Below are positions 1 through 12,000 of a stretch of DNA of 64,000 nucleotides, piece by piece (position 1 is the stretch's first letter; each line of letters begins with the position of its first letter). Origin of the DNA: Marsupella aquatica (taxonomy: Eukaryota; Marchantiophyta). The notes beneath the pieces are model-generated. The model was given only the letters and a program-made list of their open reading frames with translations. It did no database searches and was not told the origin of the DNA. Location: positions 18,972,001 to 19,036,000 of the forward strand of contig OZ316897.1 in assembly GCA_973895155.1 (NCBI GenBank), given 5' to 3'. Made by a program: the position numbers and the translations under genes.

Positions 1-2684
1 CATATAGCTTTTCTCGAGTACCTTACTAATCGTGTGATCTAATTTGTGTTGTACCAGCGCAGATATCTCCTTCCGACCTTTCCAGTCCAACTGAGTATCA
101 GACTTGAAAGGTTTACCAAATACAGGACCATAGTCTGTGGTACTCAAGCCAGTCCTTTGTTCTGTCACACTCCTTCTGTCTTCCGCGATGATCTATAGTA
201 CAGAGAAAACTTCGGTAAAAAAAGAAATCTTGCAGGTCACCGAGAAATGAACTTTTGAAAAATGCTTCAATGACTACGAGGACTACTCATTTTGCTAGGC
301 AATCAGTTTCACAAGCAGGAGCTACAACACGGTTCAAGTCTATGTCATTGCAACTGCGAGTAGCCTGTCAAATGTGAGTAATCAATTACATCTAGTACCA
401 AACAACTGTGGATGTCCACAATGGGGCCATTTCAATCTACATGATTGCATAGAGGGTTTCAGTACATTCTGGACGGACAGGGGATGGACAGATATGTCCT
501 TTAACCTCTTCACATTGACTTTCATCGCCAGGATTCTTACATGACTGGAAACGCTTTTGTTGTTAGAAGGCCCTTCAGACAATACTCGATTTTCTTTCGG
601 CATCGTTATGGAGTGATTCCTGACAGCCCCAACACCCACAGACATGCAAGGTTTGCACGTGCTTTCCGAAATAAGGTTACGTTGTACAATTTTTACCGAG
701 CAAACGGGAACAAAAATGATGTCTTTATAAAAAAATTACATTTGCTATTTAAACTCAAGTTCACGAGCAAAACCTTTGCTGGCTGCGTCTGGGGTTTGTG
801 CCCGGCTCAAACGTGGATCCATCTGAATGCAGCTCAGTTTCTCGTGCTGATGATGCGCTGGGTGTTACAGGTGGGGGAGACCGTGAGGACTGAGCAACTT
901 CTGTTGATCCAAGCTCTTCCATTCCAACAGGTATCTGCAACCCAGGAGGTCCCTTACCAGAAGAGTAAGTGGCTGGATCAGGAGTAGGCGGTTTTGAAGA
1001 TGTGAAGGCTCCAGGAGAATTTATAGAGGAAGACCACATATTGCTGGTTGTACATTCACGGATAGGTAACTTGGACTGACATGTAGAGTGTGGATTACAG
1101 CGGTTTCTACTATCGATGGGAGTTTCGAGAAGGAATTCAGGTCTCATATGTCGCTGAGTATTTACAGTGAAAATATGGGCTGATGATGATGATGGTGGAG
1201 GCGGTTTAGAAGGTGTTCCATAACTTGGAGGGTAAGACGTATTCTTATCAGTGGACGAGGTGGGAGCTGTGAGATTTCCATTCGCTCGTGGAACGTCATG
1301 AGGACCTGGACACTTTTCTGTAGATGGCGAGGTCGTGATTCTGGTAAATGTTGGACTACCAAGTAAAACAGGGTTTGCCGGCTGTGCAGCTGCAATAGAG
1401 CTGTGCCTTTCAGAGTTCGGAATGAGTGGCAATCGTTGCCTATGACCTGTGGACAAACCTTTATCAGGACTATGGGAGGAGAGGAAAGTAGCCGAACTTC
1501 TGGCAGAAGATAACGACGCTCTGGGTGAGTTTCCGGCTGATCTCCTTTTGACAGTTTTGTGGCTTGAGAACAGGGGATTGGAGTAAGAAAAGGCAGTAGA
1601 GGGAACGGTGCGATCTAGTTCGCAGTTGTATGGCAAAGCCTGCTCTGCTGCTAAGCGTGTCTCCCCCTCCCACTTCTCGGATTTCTTCTGAAAGTGTAGC
1701 CACTGCAAAATTTGAGGCCCCAGAGCACCATGAGTGGTTTGAAATTTCACAGCAACGTCCGCTCGCCTTCAAATACAACGACCTGAAAGAGCCTCTAATT
1801 TCCACAGATGTGCCAATAGATTCCAGAATGCGAAAATTACAGGCGAATGCCAAGAAAGGAAACAACGCAATATTGACCACGGAGAAAGGCAATTGCGGAG
1901 CAAGAAAAGCGATTGTTGGCTACAATCCACGCGGTTAAAGGGCCCGTGGAATCAAGAGAAGTTCACGTCGGAACCTTTAAAGTCGGATTACGAAAAGGAC
2001 AACAAGCAGCCAAGAAGAGCTGCATCATCATGTCAGGGGTAACTTCCGTCTTTGTTTGGAAACAGAATGCATGTTGCTGAGGAGAGCGACAAACCAACCG
2101 AGCAGGATTGCCAATACCAGCAAGGATACCTTGCACCTGAGCGAGATTTCTCAGCGTCCTATTTCGTTGCAATAAGCAACGAATTCGGCCTCGTTGAAAC
2201 AAGTTCCAAAACTCAACGCAGCTAACAGCTAATATCCACACTGTTGCGTTTTGGTTGCCCAATGTTAGAGATGTTACAGAGGATGTGTGATGTTGCGATT
2301 GATTCTGTTACATCAGCGACCATGGTTGAAGCGACTTTCAGTCAAGATTCCCATTAACGTGATTACTGAGCAGGAACATTGGCTGCCATGGCCCAAAACA
2401 AAGTTAAGAGACTTTTAGCTTTTGATAGGTTACTAGTGACTTGGGTCAAGTCTGCTGCGACAGTGATCTTTGAGCAGATAGGTAGGTTAGCAAAACATTT
2501 CACTTGTCCTAGCAAGCACTCAGCCAACAAAGCTGTTCCTTCGCGAGCCACGGCAGCAGTGGCATACCTGGCTTTCAAGCTGCTCAAATCGCGTCGCGAT
2601 GTCCCTCGCCACAGATATGTCTTCACCACCCGCGGTTAGCTTGGCATTGTAATTCTCATGCCCGCTCCCGGCGTACTCCCCCAT
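1..2684 (-). CDS. Partial multi-exon gene of unknown function (left edge)
   Basis: This is a candidate spliced gene read right to left and cut by the window edge. A likely first exon is 2568-2684: ATG at 2684-2682, 39 codons starting MGEYAGSGHENYNAKL, then a CAG/GT donor. A Pro/Ser-rich open frame lies at 761-1750; its Pro run and Ser run near the middle suggest a disordered region. Downstream are two short exons, about 441-544 (Cys-rich, after a TTTCCAG acceptor) and one starting at 353 after a CTCGCAG acceptor. The split codon between these two joins in frame. A last exon, 1-192, follows a TATAG acceptor and stays open for 64 codons to the edge. I recognise no family. The joins between the Pro/Ser-rich block and its neighbours are not resolved, and some pieces may be chance open frames. 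The splice signals and phase match are seen; the single-gene model is inference. Confidence 0.33.
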
Positions 2685-4480
2685 GATTGATATCTCAGAA
2701 GTACATGTCTAATTCCAGTTTGTACATATCTAATTCGAAGGTAAATTACTAGTATCAAAATTGTCTCCGGCGCGAACACGTTCTCGGAGATACAAAATCT
2801 CGAAACAACGCAGAGGTTGCACTTCTGACAAAATTGACGAAGACTGACGAAAAACACTCGAAGCCACAGGCACTCTTGACGTGCACCGGACAGGAGGAGA
2901 AAGCAAGAAGCTCCCTCACGCCGCCAAACAGGCCAGAGGCGGATGGATAATCGTCTATGGAAAAATGATATTCGAACAGAAATGAACACAGCATTCCTTC
3001 TGAATAAAATGTTCATGCGAAATCGAATCAAGAATTCGAGATCGTTGAAAAGAATACCCCGGTCAATCCCTGCTTAACCAAGAAGAAAAGCTCACAACAC
3101 CCCTGACGAAGGGAATTACCATGCTCACGAACGCAAACAAAGAAACAGAAACATAATCCCTCAGACAAACCGCAATGTAGAGATTGTTGTTATCAAGAAT
3201 AACAGTCAATCCAGAATTGGCCGCAACTCTTGCTTGATAGACACAAGGCAAGAACGACAAATAATCTTTAGAGAAGAACGAAATGTTGCTAAAAATTGAT
3301 ACTAAGGAAAGAATTGTTCAACACGGGAGAGAGCGCGAGAGAGAATGAGGAATCGTGAACGAATTGGGATCACGACAGTGTTCCCTCTCGCCTCTCCCAT
3401 CCCATCATCGCCTCAGAACGAGCCGCAGTGTTAACACTGATTACAAAGGAACGAACCATTGACAAGGGGAAAAAGAGAACGAATGAGAAATAGAGCAACC
3501 GAAAATTCCGATCACAAAAGTGATCATCCCTCTGTCACTGTCCTCTCGCATCATCCCGTCAAACAAAAACAAAAAAAACCGGAATTGTCTACATTCTGAC
3601 TGCACCAATGTGGAGAGAAGTGTAAGCTTCTGAAGAGTGTCTTGAACGAATCGTTCGCAACTGGGGAGAGAACGAACGAAAAAAAATAGAGCAACCGTGA
3701 AATTCCGATCACAGAAGTGATCATCCCTCTGTCATTCTGTCCCCTCGCACCATCCCTGTCAAACACAAACAAAAAACCAGAATTGTGTACATTTCCTACT
3801 GTACCAATGTGGAGAGAAGCAAAAGCTTGTGAAGAGTTTCTTGAAGAGCGCGGTCGGGGGTTTTCAGCACGAGGCCGCCTGGAGGGCATCTGATTGGTTT
3901 AGACCAGTTTGCATTTCTTCGCAGCCAATCACAAGACTGTGAGTCAGCAGCGGCAGTTACGGAACTTGTGGGCTCTTTCAGTACGGCGCAACTGTATTGC
4001 TCTGGTACTGTACATCCTCTATAAGTGCACACTCTCGGGAAAGCGGATCCCATGTGCGCTAAACCAGGTTTTGCACCCTCTCAATTTGCACTTATCCACT
4101 TGTCTATTAGTGTGCATGATCTGTTTGAATGTTTGTTAAGAGAACAGTCTTGGGTGACTCTAAACACAAATTGAACATAGACGCCCTACATTTGGTGTCA
4201 TACTCCATAATTGCATTTTTAACTCTACTAGAAAGGGTCATGCACTTAAGGTTTAGGGTTTATCAGTGAATGCAATTTGATGGAGCATTGTGCTTATTGA
4301 CCTTGCGGTATTGTGCTTGATGGTTTTTGGAGTTTGGTAGCTGTTTGGGGTGTGTGTGACCCTCTGTGTGGTTTGTTGTCTGTCTCGCTGATCTTCACCT
4401 TAGTGATCTTCACCGTAGTGGTTTCTCTAATAAACACGTATTTCAAAAAAAAATTATTTTAAAAAATTGATAAGCACAAA
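2685..4480. other. Non-coding stretch with a tandem duplication
   Basis: I see no convincing gene here; the open frames are short and low in information. Positions 3476-3850 hold a direct duplication with a period near 190 bp. Each copy carries an inverted repeat of the form GATCAC-(4)-GTGATC, a poly-A-rich part and a shared AATGTGGAGAGAAG block. A T/A-rich end with an A run lies near 4440-4460. Confidence 0.5.
3476..3850. repeat. Two-copy tandem duplication (~190 bp unit)
   Basis: Two diverged copies start near 3476 and 3664. Both contain the dyad GATCACA(A/G)AAGTGATC followed by ATCCCTCTGTCA and end near GAAGAGTGTCTTGAA or GAAGAGTTTCTTGAA. No coding function is apparent. Confidence 0.75.
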
Positions 4481-4509
4481 TGAACACTGATCAAGGGTTT
4501 TGCACTTTT

Positions 4510-4850
4510 AAAGTTTGTCAATCTGAACAATAACCTACATGGAAGAGTTCCTCTTGCTCTTGCTGCTGGGCCAGTGCGGGGAGTAAGCGTCAAGTATGGG
4601 CTACATCCTCACTTATCTCAATCATGGAATTTCGAGTTCTTATTTGGGCGTGCTTTGGATATCTTGACATTCTCTAATATAACCCTCTAACTCATCGTGG
4701 ATGAAGTTGGACACCTGTTGGTACTTTTAGTTCCCTGTTCTACTTGGCCTCTCCCCCTATGTCCTCCTATTTGGGACCTGGACATGGTAAGCTGTGCGCA
4801 CCCTTAGTCAGGCTACCAATAGAAGGAAGGACTTCGAAACTCTGCTCGTT
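4510..4850 (+). pseudogene. Duplicated receptor-kinase exon fragment
   Basis: This 340-bp stretch is a close copy of 13050-13350, the last LRR exon and following sequence of the receptor-kinase relic. Both share the block encoding GRVP followed by an Ala/Leu run, the GGGGAGTAAGCGTCAAGTATG segment and the downstream non-coding part up to AGGCTACCAATAGAA. Read forward it resembles one LRR (N-N-x-L-x-G-R-V-P). It has no start, no further exons and no kinase domain. Divergence is scattered, so the duplication is not very recent. It is a gene fragment moved with its flank; the mechanism is not visible. Confidence 0.7.
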
Positions 4851-5775
4851 CTGCTACAATCAACTAATTTACTTATGAAAGGTAGTAAATGAGGTATTTC
4901 TTTACTTTTGTATTGTTAACTATTTAATTTACTCCCTTCGTTTTATAAAACTTCAATTGGTCAAAACAATAAAAACATGCATAATTTGGATCTCACATGG
5001 TTCCTACTGTTTTATGTAAGTGAACCCCCCTTTCCTCACTCATACTCTTCCTACCCATCAAGTGCAAATTAGTGTAGGGTTTTTTGGGGGTTTAGTGGAA
5101 GAACCTTTGGGGTTTTTTTATCCCAATTTTAGCATAATAGAAAGATAGATCTTTAAAACTAAGTTCTGGAGCCCAGAAAGGCATGGCTGTGTGGTAGCTC
5201 AAATGTTGTAAGTGACTGTACCCTCTTTGTGCGATTTAGTTCACAGATTTTTCCTTTAAAAATACAAGAAACAAACAAACGAAGTTCTGGAATATTCCAA
5301 AAAGATAGGGGTAAAATTCGTTCATAAAACCTTTTTTCCTCATTTTTGAGCTTGTTAATTATCCATAAACATTGCATGTGACATAGGAGGGCCCTGGGAT
5401 AGCAGTGAAGGGCGTTGATCAGTTTTGGTACATAAACCATCATTGGTCTAACAATTGTATGTATTCACCGCTTGAAAAGATTATGCAGTACAGCAGAAGA
5501 CTCTGATCCTTATCTAACATGTGACAAGTGTGGTGAAGCCTAGACTCTGATCCTTATCTAACATGTGACAAGTGTACTACGGATGATACAGCTAGCTGTA
5601 TTATGTCCTTGTACCAAGAAGCATAGGAAAGGACATGTGGGCAAATTTTTGGAAGACTTGATGTCAAAAATGGTGGAACAGAGCTTGTATAGTTAGTTGT
5701 GTGGTTTTCTGAAGCAAAAGCAACCTCACCCCAAAGCTGGTAATTGCTGCATGAATTTCCGGATCTTTTGTGAAC
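4851..5775. other. Non-coding stretch with SINE-like copy and small duplication
   Basis: No gene is seen. It holds a SINE-like segment (5160-5270, listed separately) and a 46-bp direct duplication at about 5479-5575 built on CTGATCCTTATCTAACATG. Confidence 0.45.
5160..5270 (+). mobile_element. SINE-like fragment (tRNA-derived head)
   Basis: The head GGCATGGCTGTGTGGTAGCTC contains a Pol III box-A-like TGGTAGCTCAA. The tail GTGACTGT...TCACAGA-TTTTTCCTTTA matches the element at 59581-59705, but the middle with box B is deleted here. It is recognisable only by comparison with that second copy. Confidence 0.45.
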
Positions 5776-6225
5776 TAAGTTCTGGTAAGACTCCAGATTC
5801 CATAATGGGTTAAACTAAATATACGGAAAGATTCCAGATTCCATAATGGGTCAAACTCAATGTACAATATGTGTTTACAATATATCCGTTCTGGTAAGAT
5901 TTCAGATTCCATAATTGGTCAAAGTGAGTGTACAATATGTGTCTACAATATATCCATTCTGGTAAAATTTCAGATTCCATAATGGGTCAAACTGAATGTA
6001 CAATGTGTGTTCACAAGTTCTACTAAGATTTCAGATTCCATAATGGGTCAAACTAAGTGTACAATATATATGTGTTTACAATATATCCATTCTGGTAAAA
6101 TTTCAGATTCCATAATGGTTTAAACTAAATGTACAATATGTGTTTACAATACATCCCTTCTGGTAAGATTCCAGATTCCATAATAGGTCAAACGAAATGT
6201 AAAATATGGGTTTACAATATATGTT
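5776..6225. repeat. Minisatellite, ~68-bp unit, seven copies
   Basis: The core CAGATTCCATAATGGGTCAAA recurs near 5792, 5834, 5901, 5970, 6032, 6102 and 6171. Spacing is mostly 62-70 bp, with one short first unit. Units also share TTCTGGTAAGAT and ACAATATGTGTTTACAATATAT. No coding frame is maintained. Confidence 0.85.
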
Positions 6226-6861
6226 AACTACCAAGACAAAAAGACACTGCGTTTCAGATGATGCAAATGCACCAATTAACAGCCCAAGAACAACACATCC
6301 TACAGGTATTAAGGAAATCATAATACAACTCGACCTACTTTTGATGTAACTCATCCATGCTTCTGAAACTGTGCAAATTAAGGATGATAACGTAACTTGG
6401 TCAGACTGAAAACTCAAGCCCACCAAAGGGCAAAGCAAGTCAGACCTTCCTATCCTATGAGAATCAAGACAATGACAATTGCTAGCCCAATTAGTTTCAC
6501 TGAGAAGTTCTGTAACCGGATCTTTCTACGCTCTACGCAGCTGCCTGCCCTGTCGCTGGAAAGTATTGGCCTACACATTCCAGGAGGCAATGTCAGTGAA
6601 TACTTCTTCAGTAGAAGCGGTGCTTCGAAAGGAGAAAACCTCTGAAACTTGAGATTTGATCAATGCAATTCGCATTATTTTGAGCCTTGATCTACGCAGA
6701 ATCGACGCAAATTTGCATATGCTCCATAAGTTTGGAAGAGGACAATAATCAGGAAGACAGGAACAGATTTTTTCAGCGACAATAGGTACACAGATCCATC
6801 ACTCGTAATCACCTTTTTCAGCACTGTCGGTGGGCGTGCACTCAGGGGCAGGGCCCATCCC

Positions 6862-7135
6862 ACCCCCATTTGCAGGGGAGGTCAAACGATCGCCCAACGA
6901 TGCCACACTTCCTCCCAGGTCGCATTGGTGAAACGATCACCCCCATTTGCAGGGGATGCCACAACTTCCTCCCAGCTCGCGCCCCCATTTGCAGGGGGTG
7001 CGACAACTTCCTCCCAGCTCGCCCCCATTTGCAGGGGATGCGACAACTTCCTCCCAGCTTGCGCCCCCATTTGCAGGGGATGTGACAACTTCCTTCCTCG
7101 CAGCTCACCCCCCCCCATTTGCAGGGGATGAGAGA
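6862..7135. repeat. 42-bp satellite in the tail of an LBD relic
   Basis: About six units of CCCCATTTGCAGGGG followed by a GCGACAACTTCCTCCCAGCTCG-type segment occur near 6863, 6940, 6981, 7022, 7065 and 7109. The last five are 41-44 bp apart. The CCCC/GGGG ends of the core can pair. Single diverged units of the same sequence occur in the LBD copies at 13.95-14.04 kb and 15.18-15.26 kb, so the array is an amplification of a piece of the LBD tail. The open frames over it are repeat by-products. Confidence 0.85.
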
Positions 7136-8000
7136 AAGTTGCCAAACATGCAGTTCTCGCCGAACATGAAGTCGTTCCAGGTGTCATTGCCTGCGCAATT
7201 GCTCACCTCAGATTCTCGCTGAACCTCTACTGCCTCTACTGCCCGCTGCATCTCGAATTCCTGAACTCGTTCAATCAATACTTGAACGAGGGTACTCAAT
7301 TCCTGTATGGTTTGTTTTGTTCCGAGTATGAGGTTTATCTTTCTCGTAGCAGCTTCATCTGCGAGAGACTCCACAGTACATCTCCTAAATTGAGGAGGAA
7401 CAATACACAGCAGCTTGTGTAAGGGTCCGATTCCGAAGTATTCTTTGAGTAACATAAGTTGCTCAGGATTTATAGTTTCGAATAAACAATCAATCTCACA
7501 CTTGGTTTTGGAATATTTGCAAATAACACAGGGGTCCTAATCGAGAGCTAAAATTTGGACAGTCGAGGTGCAAAGAGAGAGCAAACAAGGTGCAGAGCGA
7601 GTATTGCTGTCGAGGTGCAAAGGCGAGACGAGTTGTAGAGGCTGCAAAGCGAGAGTGCTCTCGAGGCACAAAGCGAGAGCAGATGAGGTGCAGAGACTAT
7701 AGAGCAAGAATGTTGTCGAGGCGCAAAGAGAGACAAGCCGAGGTGGAGAGACAGAAGAAGCTGACACAGAAATACACATCCCATACTCGGGAACACTAAG
7801 CACCTCCCCACTCCCCAGCACGTTGAGAATAACGTTGTAGGATCCGTTAGTCTCCGAGGGGCTACTACAGAAATACAAATCAGCTTTGAGAGATTCGTTC
7901 TATAGGATCTGTTAGGCTCAGCTGGTTCCCCACCGTCTGTCTCTTTGGAATGGTCGATCTCTCGTCTCCTCCTCTAGCAGCTCTTCAGAATACCTCTCTG
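7105..8000 (-). pseudogene. LOB-domain (LBD) protein relic, copy A
   Basis: LBD proteins are plant-specific DNA-binding regulators. Read on the minus strand from about 7535 to 7105, the frame shows the complete LOB finger C-x2-C-x6-C-x3-C (CVICKYSKTKCEIDC), then a GAS-like block (FGIGPLHKLL), then a region matching the R-x2-AV-x-SL-x2-EA stretch, then a weak Leu-zipper segment and a tail ending in Pro-Ala-Asn-Gly-Gly. The ATG seen in copy B is changed to ATT and one base is lost beside it. A stop lies directly upstream of the finger, so translation could begin only inside the domain. The upstream leader (7540-8000) contains 20-25-bp CTCTTTGCACCTCG-type repeats. I call it a pseudogene; a rare alternative exon upstream cannot be excluded. 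Confidence 0.7.
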
Positions 8001-9097
8001 CAGATTAGCGGTGAAGTAATGCAGAATATACCGAGCTACAGACTAGCAGTGAAGGGGGCTTTGAGTTTTCATGAGTGAGAAAGAGAGAGTATAGTTGTAG
8101 TCATCAGTCGAAGGCGGTGAAGAGGCTTGAGTTCGTGCTCCCGAGTGAGTTTTCTTACCACCATTGTTCGGACTCGTAAATGCGCATCGCATGGGCTGGA
8201 TCTGTCCGTGAGGGATTGAATGAATGAGAGATCGAATCTGTTTGGTTTTGCGTTTGGGAGTTTTCGAAGAGAGTGCTGTTTGCAGCGTTAGTGGCGATTC
8301 CATAAATTTTGGTGGGATGAATTGAGCGTACAAATTTATGTGTATCCATCAAGATGCGATTGAGCTCTGGCACCGACGGCTCAGCCACATAAATTATCAA
8401 ATGGTAACAACCAATATTCTATTGCTACGATAGAACAAGGCGCAGGGCGCCATATAAGTAGGGAACGATGGATCCCTGGAAGAGGAAGAGATCAATGGAC
8501 ATAACGTAGTGACCTAGAACTAACAGCCTAGATGGCTACCGCATATCACGCATACTGGGCAACGTGATGTAAGGCAAGTAACGGTGATCAATAAAGATCA
8601 CACTAGTGTCGTAGCCAGTCGCTTCTACACTACTTACGAGTAATAACTTCCAACAGTTTACACTCTCGAACTTTGCTTCGTGTGCAGGTAGATCCTGGCT
8701 TCTGTGTTTGAAAGAAGACATACGTTCATAGCGTTGGATTCCTCTGCGTCGAACCCTTTTGGGATAATTGTACGACTCTGGATTTGGTCAGACGACTGAC
8801 AGCCGCTCTTGCTGATTAGCTGGAATGGACTGTCCCGGACCTACGGACAGGGGCGAACAGGCATAATCTTACTAGAAAGGGGCCCTTTCGAATTTCCCCG
8901 AGGACGGGCGGCTTGGACGTCTAGGCAAACTAATGAATCGGCTGTTTGGGGCTGGTGTGTAAGGACAGCGGAGGCTTGATTGAGAAGTACGCCAGTGGCG
9001 ATGGAACGGCATTGTTGACCCAGTAAGTAAGTCGGAGCATTTGGAGCTGCGTTTCAGAGAAGACTGCCCACGTCACAGGTGAAGGTGTTTGGAGACC
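8001..9097. other. Non-coding flank before the receptor-kinase relic
   Basis: No gene is supported. A TATA-like CATATAAGTAG near 8452 lies about 640 bp before the presumed start codon of the receptor relic; whether it was its promoter is unknown. Confidence 0.4.
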
Positions 9098-12000
9098 ATG
9101 GGCGGTCCGGCACCAGGATCGTGTGTGACGGTGCTGCTGGTCGTCATCGTTGCTGTGGCACTCGCGGGTGGAGCTGCTCAAGCACCTTGTGAGCCCCTCT
9201 TACCTCTTACGTAACTCTAACAAGCACTTAAGAAGCTGAGAGAGATAAGAATAAGATTTGGATTGGATTGCTGTTGGTTTATGCTGAGAAAATGAATGGA
9301 GTTTGATATCTCTTCTCAAATAAGAAAATTAAAAAATGAGAAATGGAAGAAGAAGGATCAACCAGCTGAAGAATTGTCAATGAAATGTTCTTCTGGCTCT
9401 GGCAGCCCCCATCGCAGTGCGCATCAGCTGCGGGTCTTCTGTAGACTACACGACGACTGAGCACTGATGGAGCAAGGATCATGGGTGTTCGGGAGGGAGT
9501 GTGGGCAACCTGACTACGGAGCTGGCAACGCAATCGGGGTTTGCGAATCTGCGGGTATTTTTCGAGTGCTGATGGGCCAAACAATTGCTACAACATTTCT
9601 GTGCCCGGTGGACACTACCTCATCAGATTCTTTTTCGGCTACGGGCAAGCGGACAATGGTGACCGGGAACCGCAGTTTGACGTTTCCTTAGAGGGCACAG
9701 TAGGTTTCGCCCTTAAGCCCGGATGGAGCAGCAGGGATGACACCAGGTATGCCGATCCCTTGGTATACATCGATGACGAGGCAGCTATGGCCTGCTTCCA
9801 CAGCACAGGTCACGGGGACCCAGCTGTGGTTACTCTCGAGATAATGCAATTGTATGAGAATGCGTATGACCAAGGATATGGGCCTCAAAACCAAAGTTTC
9901 TTCTCATTGCGACTGCCAGAGTGAGCTGTGGTGCACTAAAATCTGCTTCCGGAACCTCCTTGGGGGCTGATCCCTGGGGTGGAGATCGTTATTGGTCGAA
10001 GGATGATTACATATATCAGGGAATAGGTGTTTCCTCTGTGGAGACATCTGAGCGCATAAGGAACACCAATGTTCCCCCAAATTTCTACCCAGAGGCTATT
10101 TATCAAGGTGCGACTATCACCACGAGGAATGGAACTGTTTCTGATGCCTTTAACATTGAGCCGAGTCAAAACTACTCAATATGGTTACACTTCGCCGAGA
10201 TTGGAGCTCTGGTGACAGGTGCTGGCCAGAGGATTTTCAATGTTCTGTACAACGAACAAAGTCTCTTTGATAATGTAGATACTTGGGCTCTGGCGGGAGG
10301 TGCCAATGCTGCTGTCGTCCTCAATCGAACTGTACTAGCAGATGGCAAGACTTTGACCCTTAGGTTTCAGCCGGTGACCGGTGATATCTTGGTCGGTGCA
10401 ATTAAAGTCTACCAGATCATGGAGCGCGAGTTACCCACGCAAAGTGACGAAGGTATTTACTTTATCAAAGCCTATGTTGTTGCCAGGTATGAATGTTTTT
10501 GCCTCTTGAAGAATGTAGATGAGCATGGTGTCTCTCTTCTTCAAAGCACAAGTCAAACCTTTCTAGGAGAATTTGAGTTAAATATCGATGAACCTCGTTG
10601 TACTGCCTGATTGTGTGCCAATGGACTTTATACTTGACAGTCGCCAACGAAAAGAAGTGAATGCTTGGTTGGACTCTCACACTAATATCTCATTGAATCG
10701 AACTGAATTTTTTCTATGATTTTCTTCCTCGCACTTGTATTGTTACTTTGGCAATCATGAGTAGCGAAATTATCATTTGACTGGCATTGCCTTTACTTGG
10801 CGTGTGGCAGTATGGGCATTGCAGGCTTTAGACCGAACTTGGGCATTCCTGCACGTATGGGATGGATTGGTGATCCTTGTGTCCCCCAACAACATCCTTG
10901 GAATGGCATCGATTGCAGGGTTGACCGTGGTCAGCAGCTTTGGTTGAGCGATGGACTGTAAGTCTCCACAGCTTGCTTTCTTAGTCAAAATTTTGTCAGA
11001 CGGTGTTAGTCCAACCATTGTCCATGACAGACAACTTCACAAACCTAACATTCCCAATGCACATTGAAGTCCGTGATCAACCACAAAGATCTAAGAATCT
11101 GAGATTACTTTTTGGAATCCTCGAATATTTGTCAAAATCAAGTATGTCAATTTATTCTTGGAGTGACGTTAAGTTGAAAGCTAATTTCGACTCTTGTATG
11201 GACCACAAATCATCCAGGTTGCAGAGGGGGTGACCCCTTGCGTTATGCTTGCGTATAATTTGCCATTTATTTACTTTCTCTTGTTTGCTTGCTGTTCGGA
11301 TGTACATATGAGTGTCTTAGATTAGAGTACGTTCAAAAGTCCAGATGACTGAGTTTGTTTTGACGTGTCTTGTCCAGTGTTCTTTCATGGATGGGATCCT
11401 TAAGTCTCCCCAGTTGGTTGTAATGGAACTTCAACTATGGTTGCCGTCTTAATCTAATTAACTTGTTACTTTGATTCTTCATGATCGATGCGGTGATTTT
11501 CTACTAGATGGCATCTAAATTGAATCATGTTCTTTAAGATACTTATTTTTGTTCCTCTCAAAACTCCTGCAGGGTTGCTGAACTCGAAGGTTTGAAGGGG
11601 GTGATGACCGATGATTTTTCTTCACTTACTTGTATTGAGCATATGTAAGCTCTCCATTATTTCTTTGAGCTTGTGCTAAAATGGGGTTTGTCAAATGCAG
11701 AGATACCCATCAACCGCACCAACGGTTCAATTATTCATTAGTTGTTCTTCCTGCTAATAGCAGCGCCTGCTACGACTTTGTACAATGAGGATTACTGAAG
11801 AACCTAGTAGCTCACATACTTTTTGTAGGTTTTTTGGGCTCTCTGTACCAGCGATCCAAAATGTCACCTCTAGAAAATAATAGGGTTCTGAGTCTGTTGC
11901 ATGGCTAACCATGCTGCTGTATCTGTTAGGTATCTGCATTTAAAACTTCTTCATTTTGTCCTATTTTTGTGTCCTTCACGACAGAATGTAGCATTAGAAA

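Noticed and set aside
541-987. 148-codon plus-strand gene
   Set aside because: It opposes the better supported minus-strand gene, has no domain, and spans a predicted minus-strand exon/intron border.
2363-2629. Longin/SNARE-like segment (AAVAREGTALLAE) on the minus strand
   Set aside because: The match is short, and the same DNA is better explained by an exon in another frame ending at a CAG/GT donor at 2568 followed by intron.
6862-7135. CRISPR-like array of CCCCATTTGCAGGGG units
   Set aside because: The sequence between cores is itself repeated, so there are no unique spacers; the host is a plant; no cas genes are near. It is a satellite from an LBD tail.
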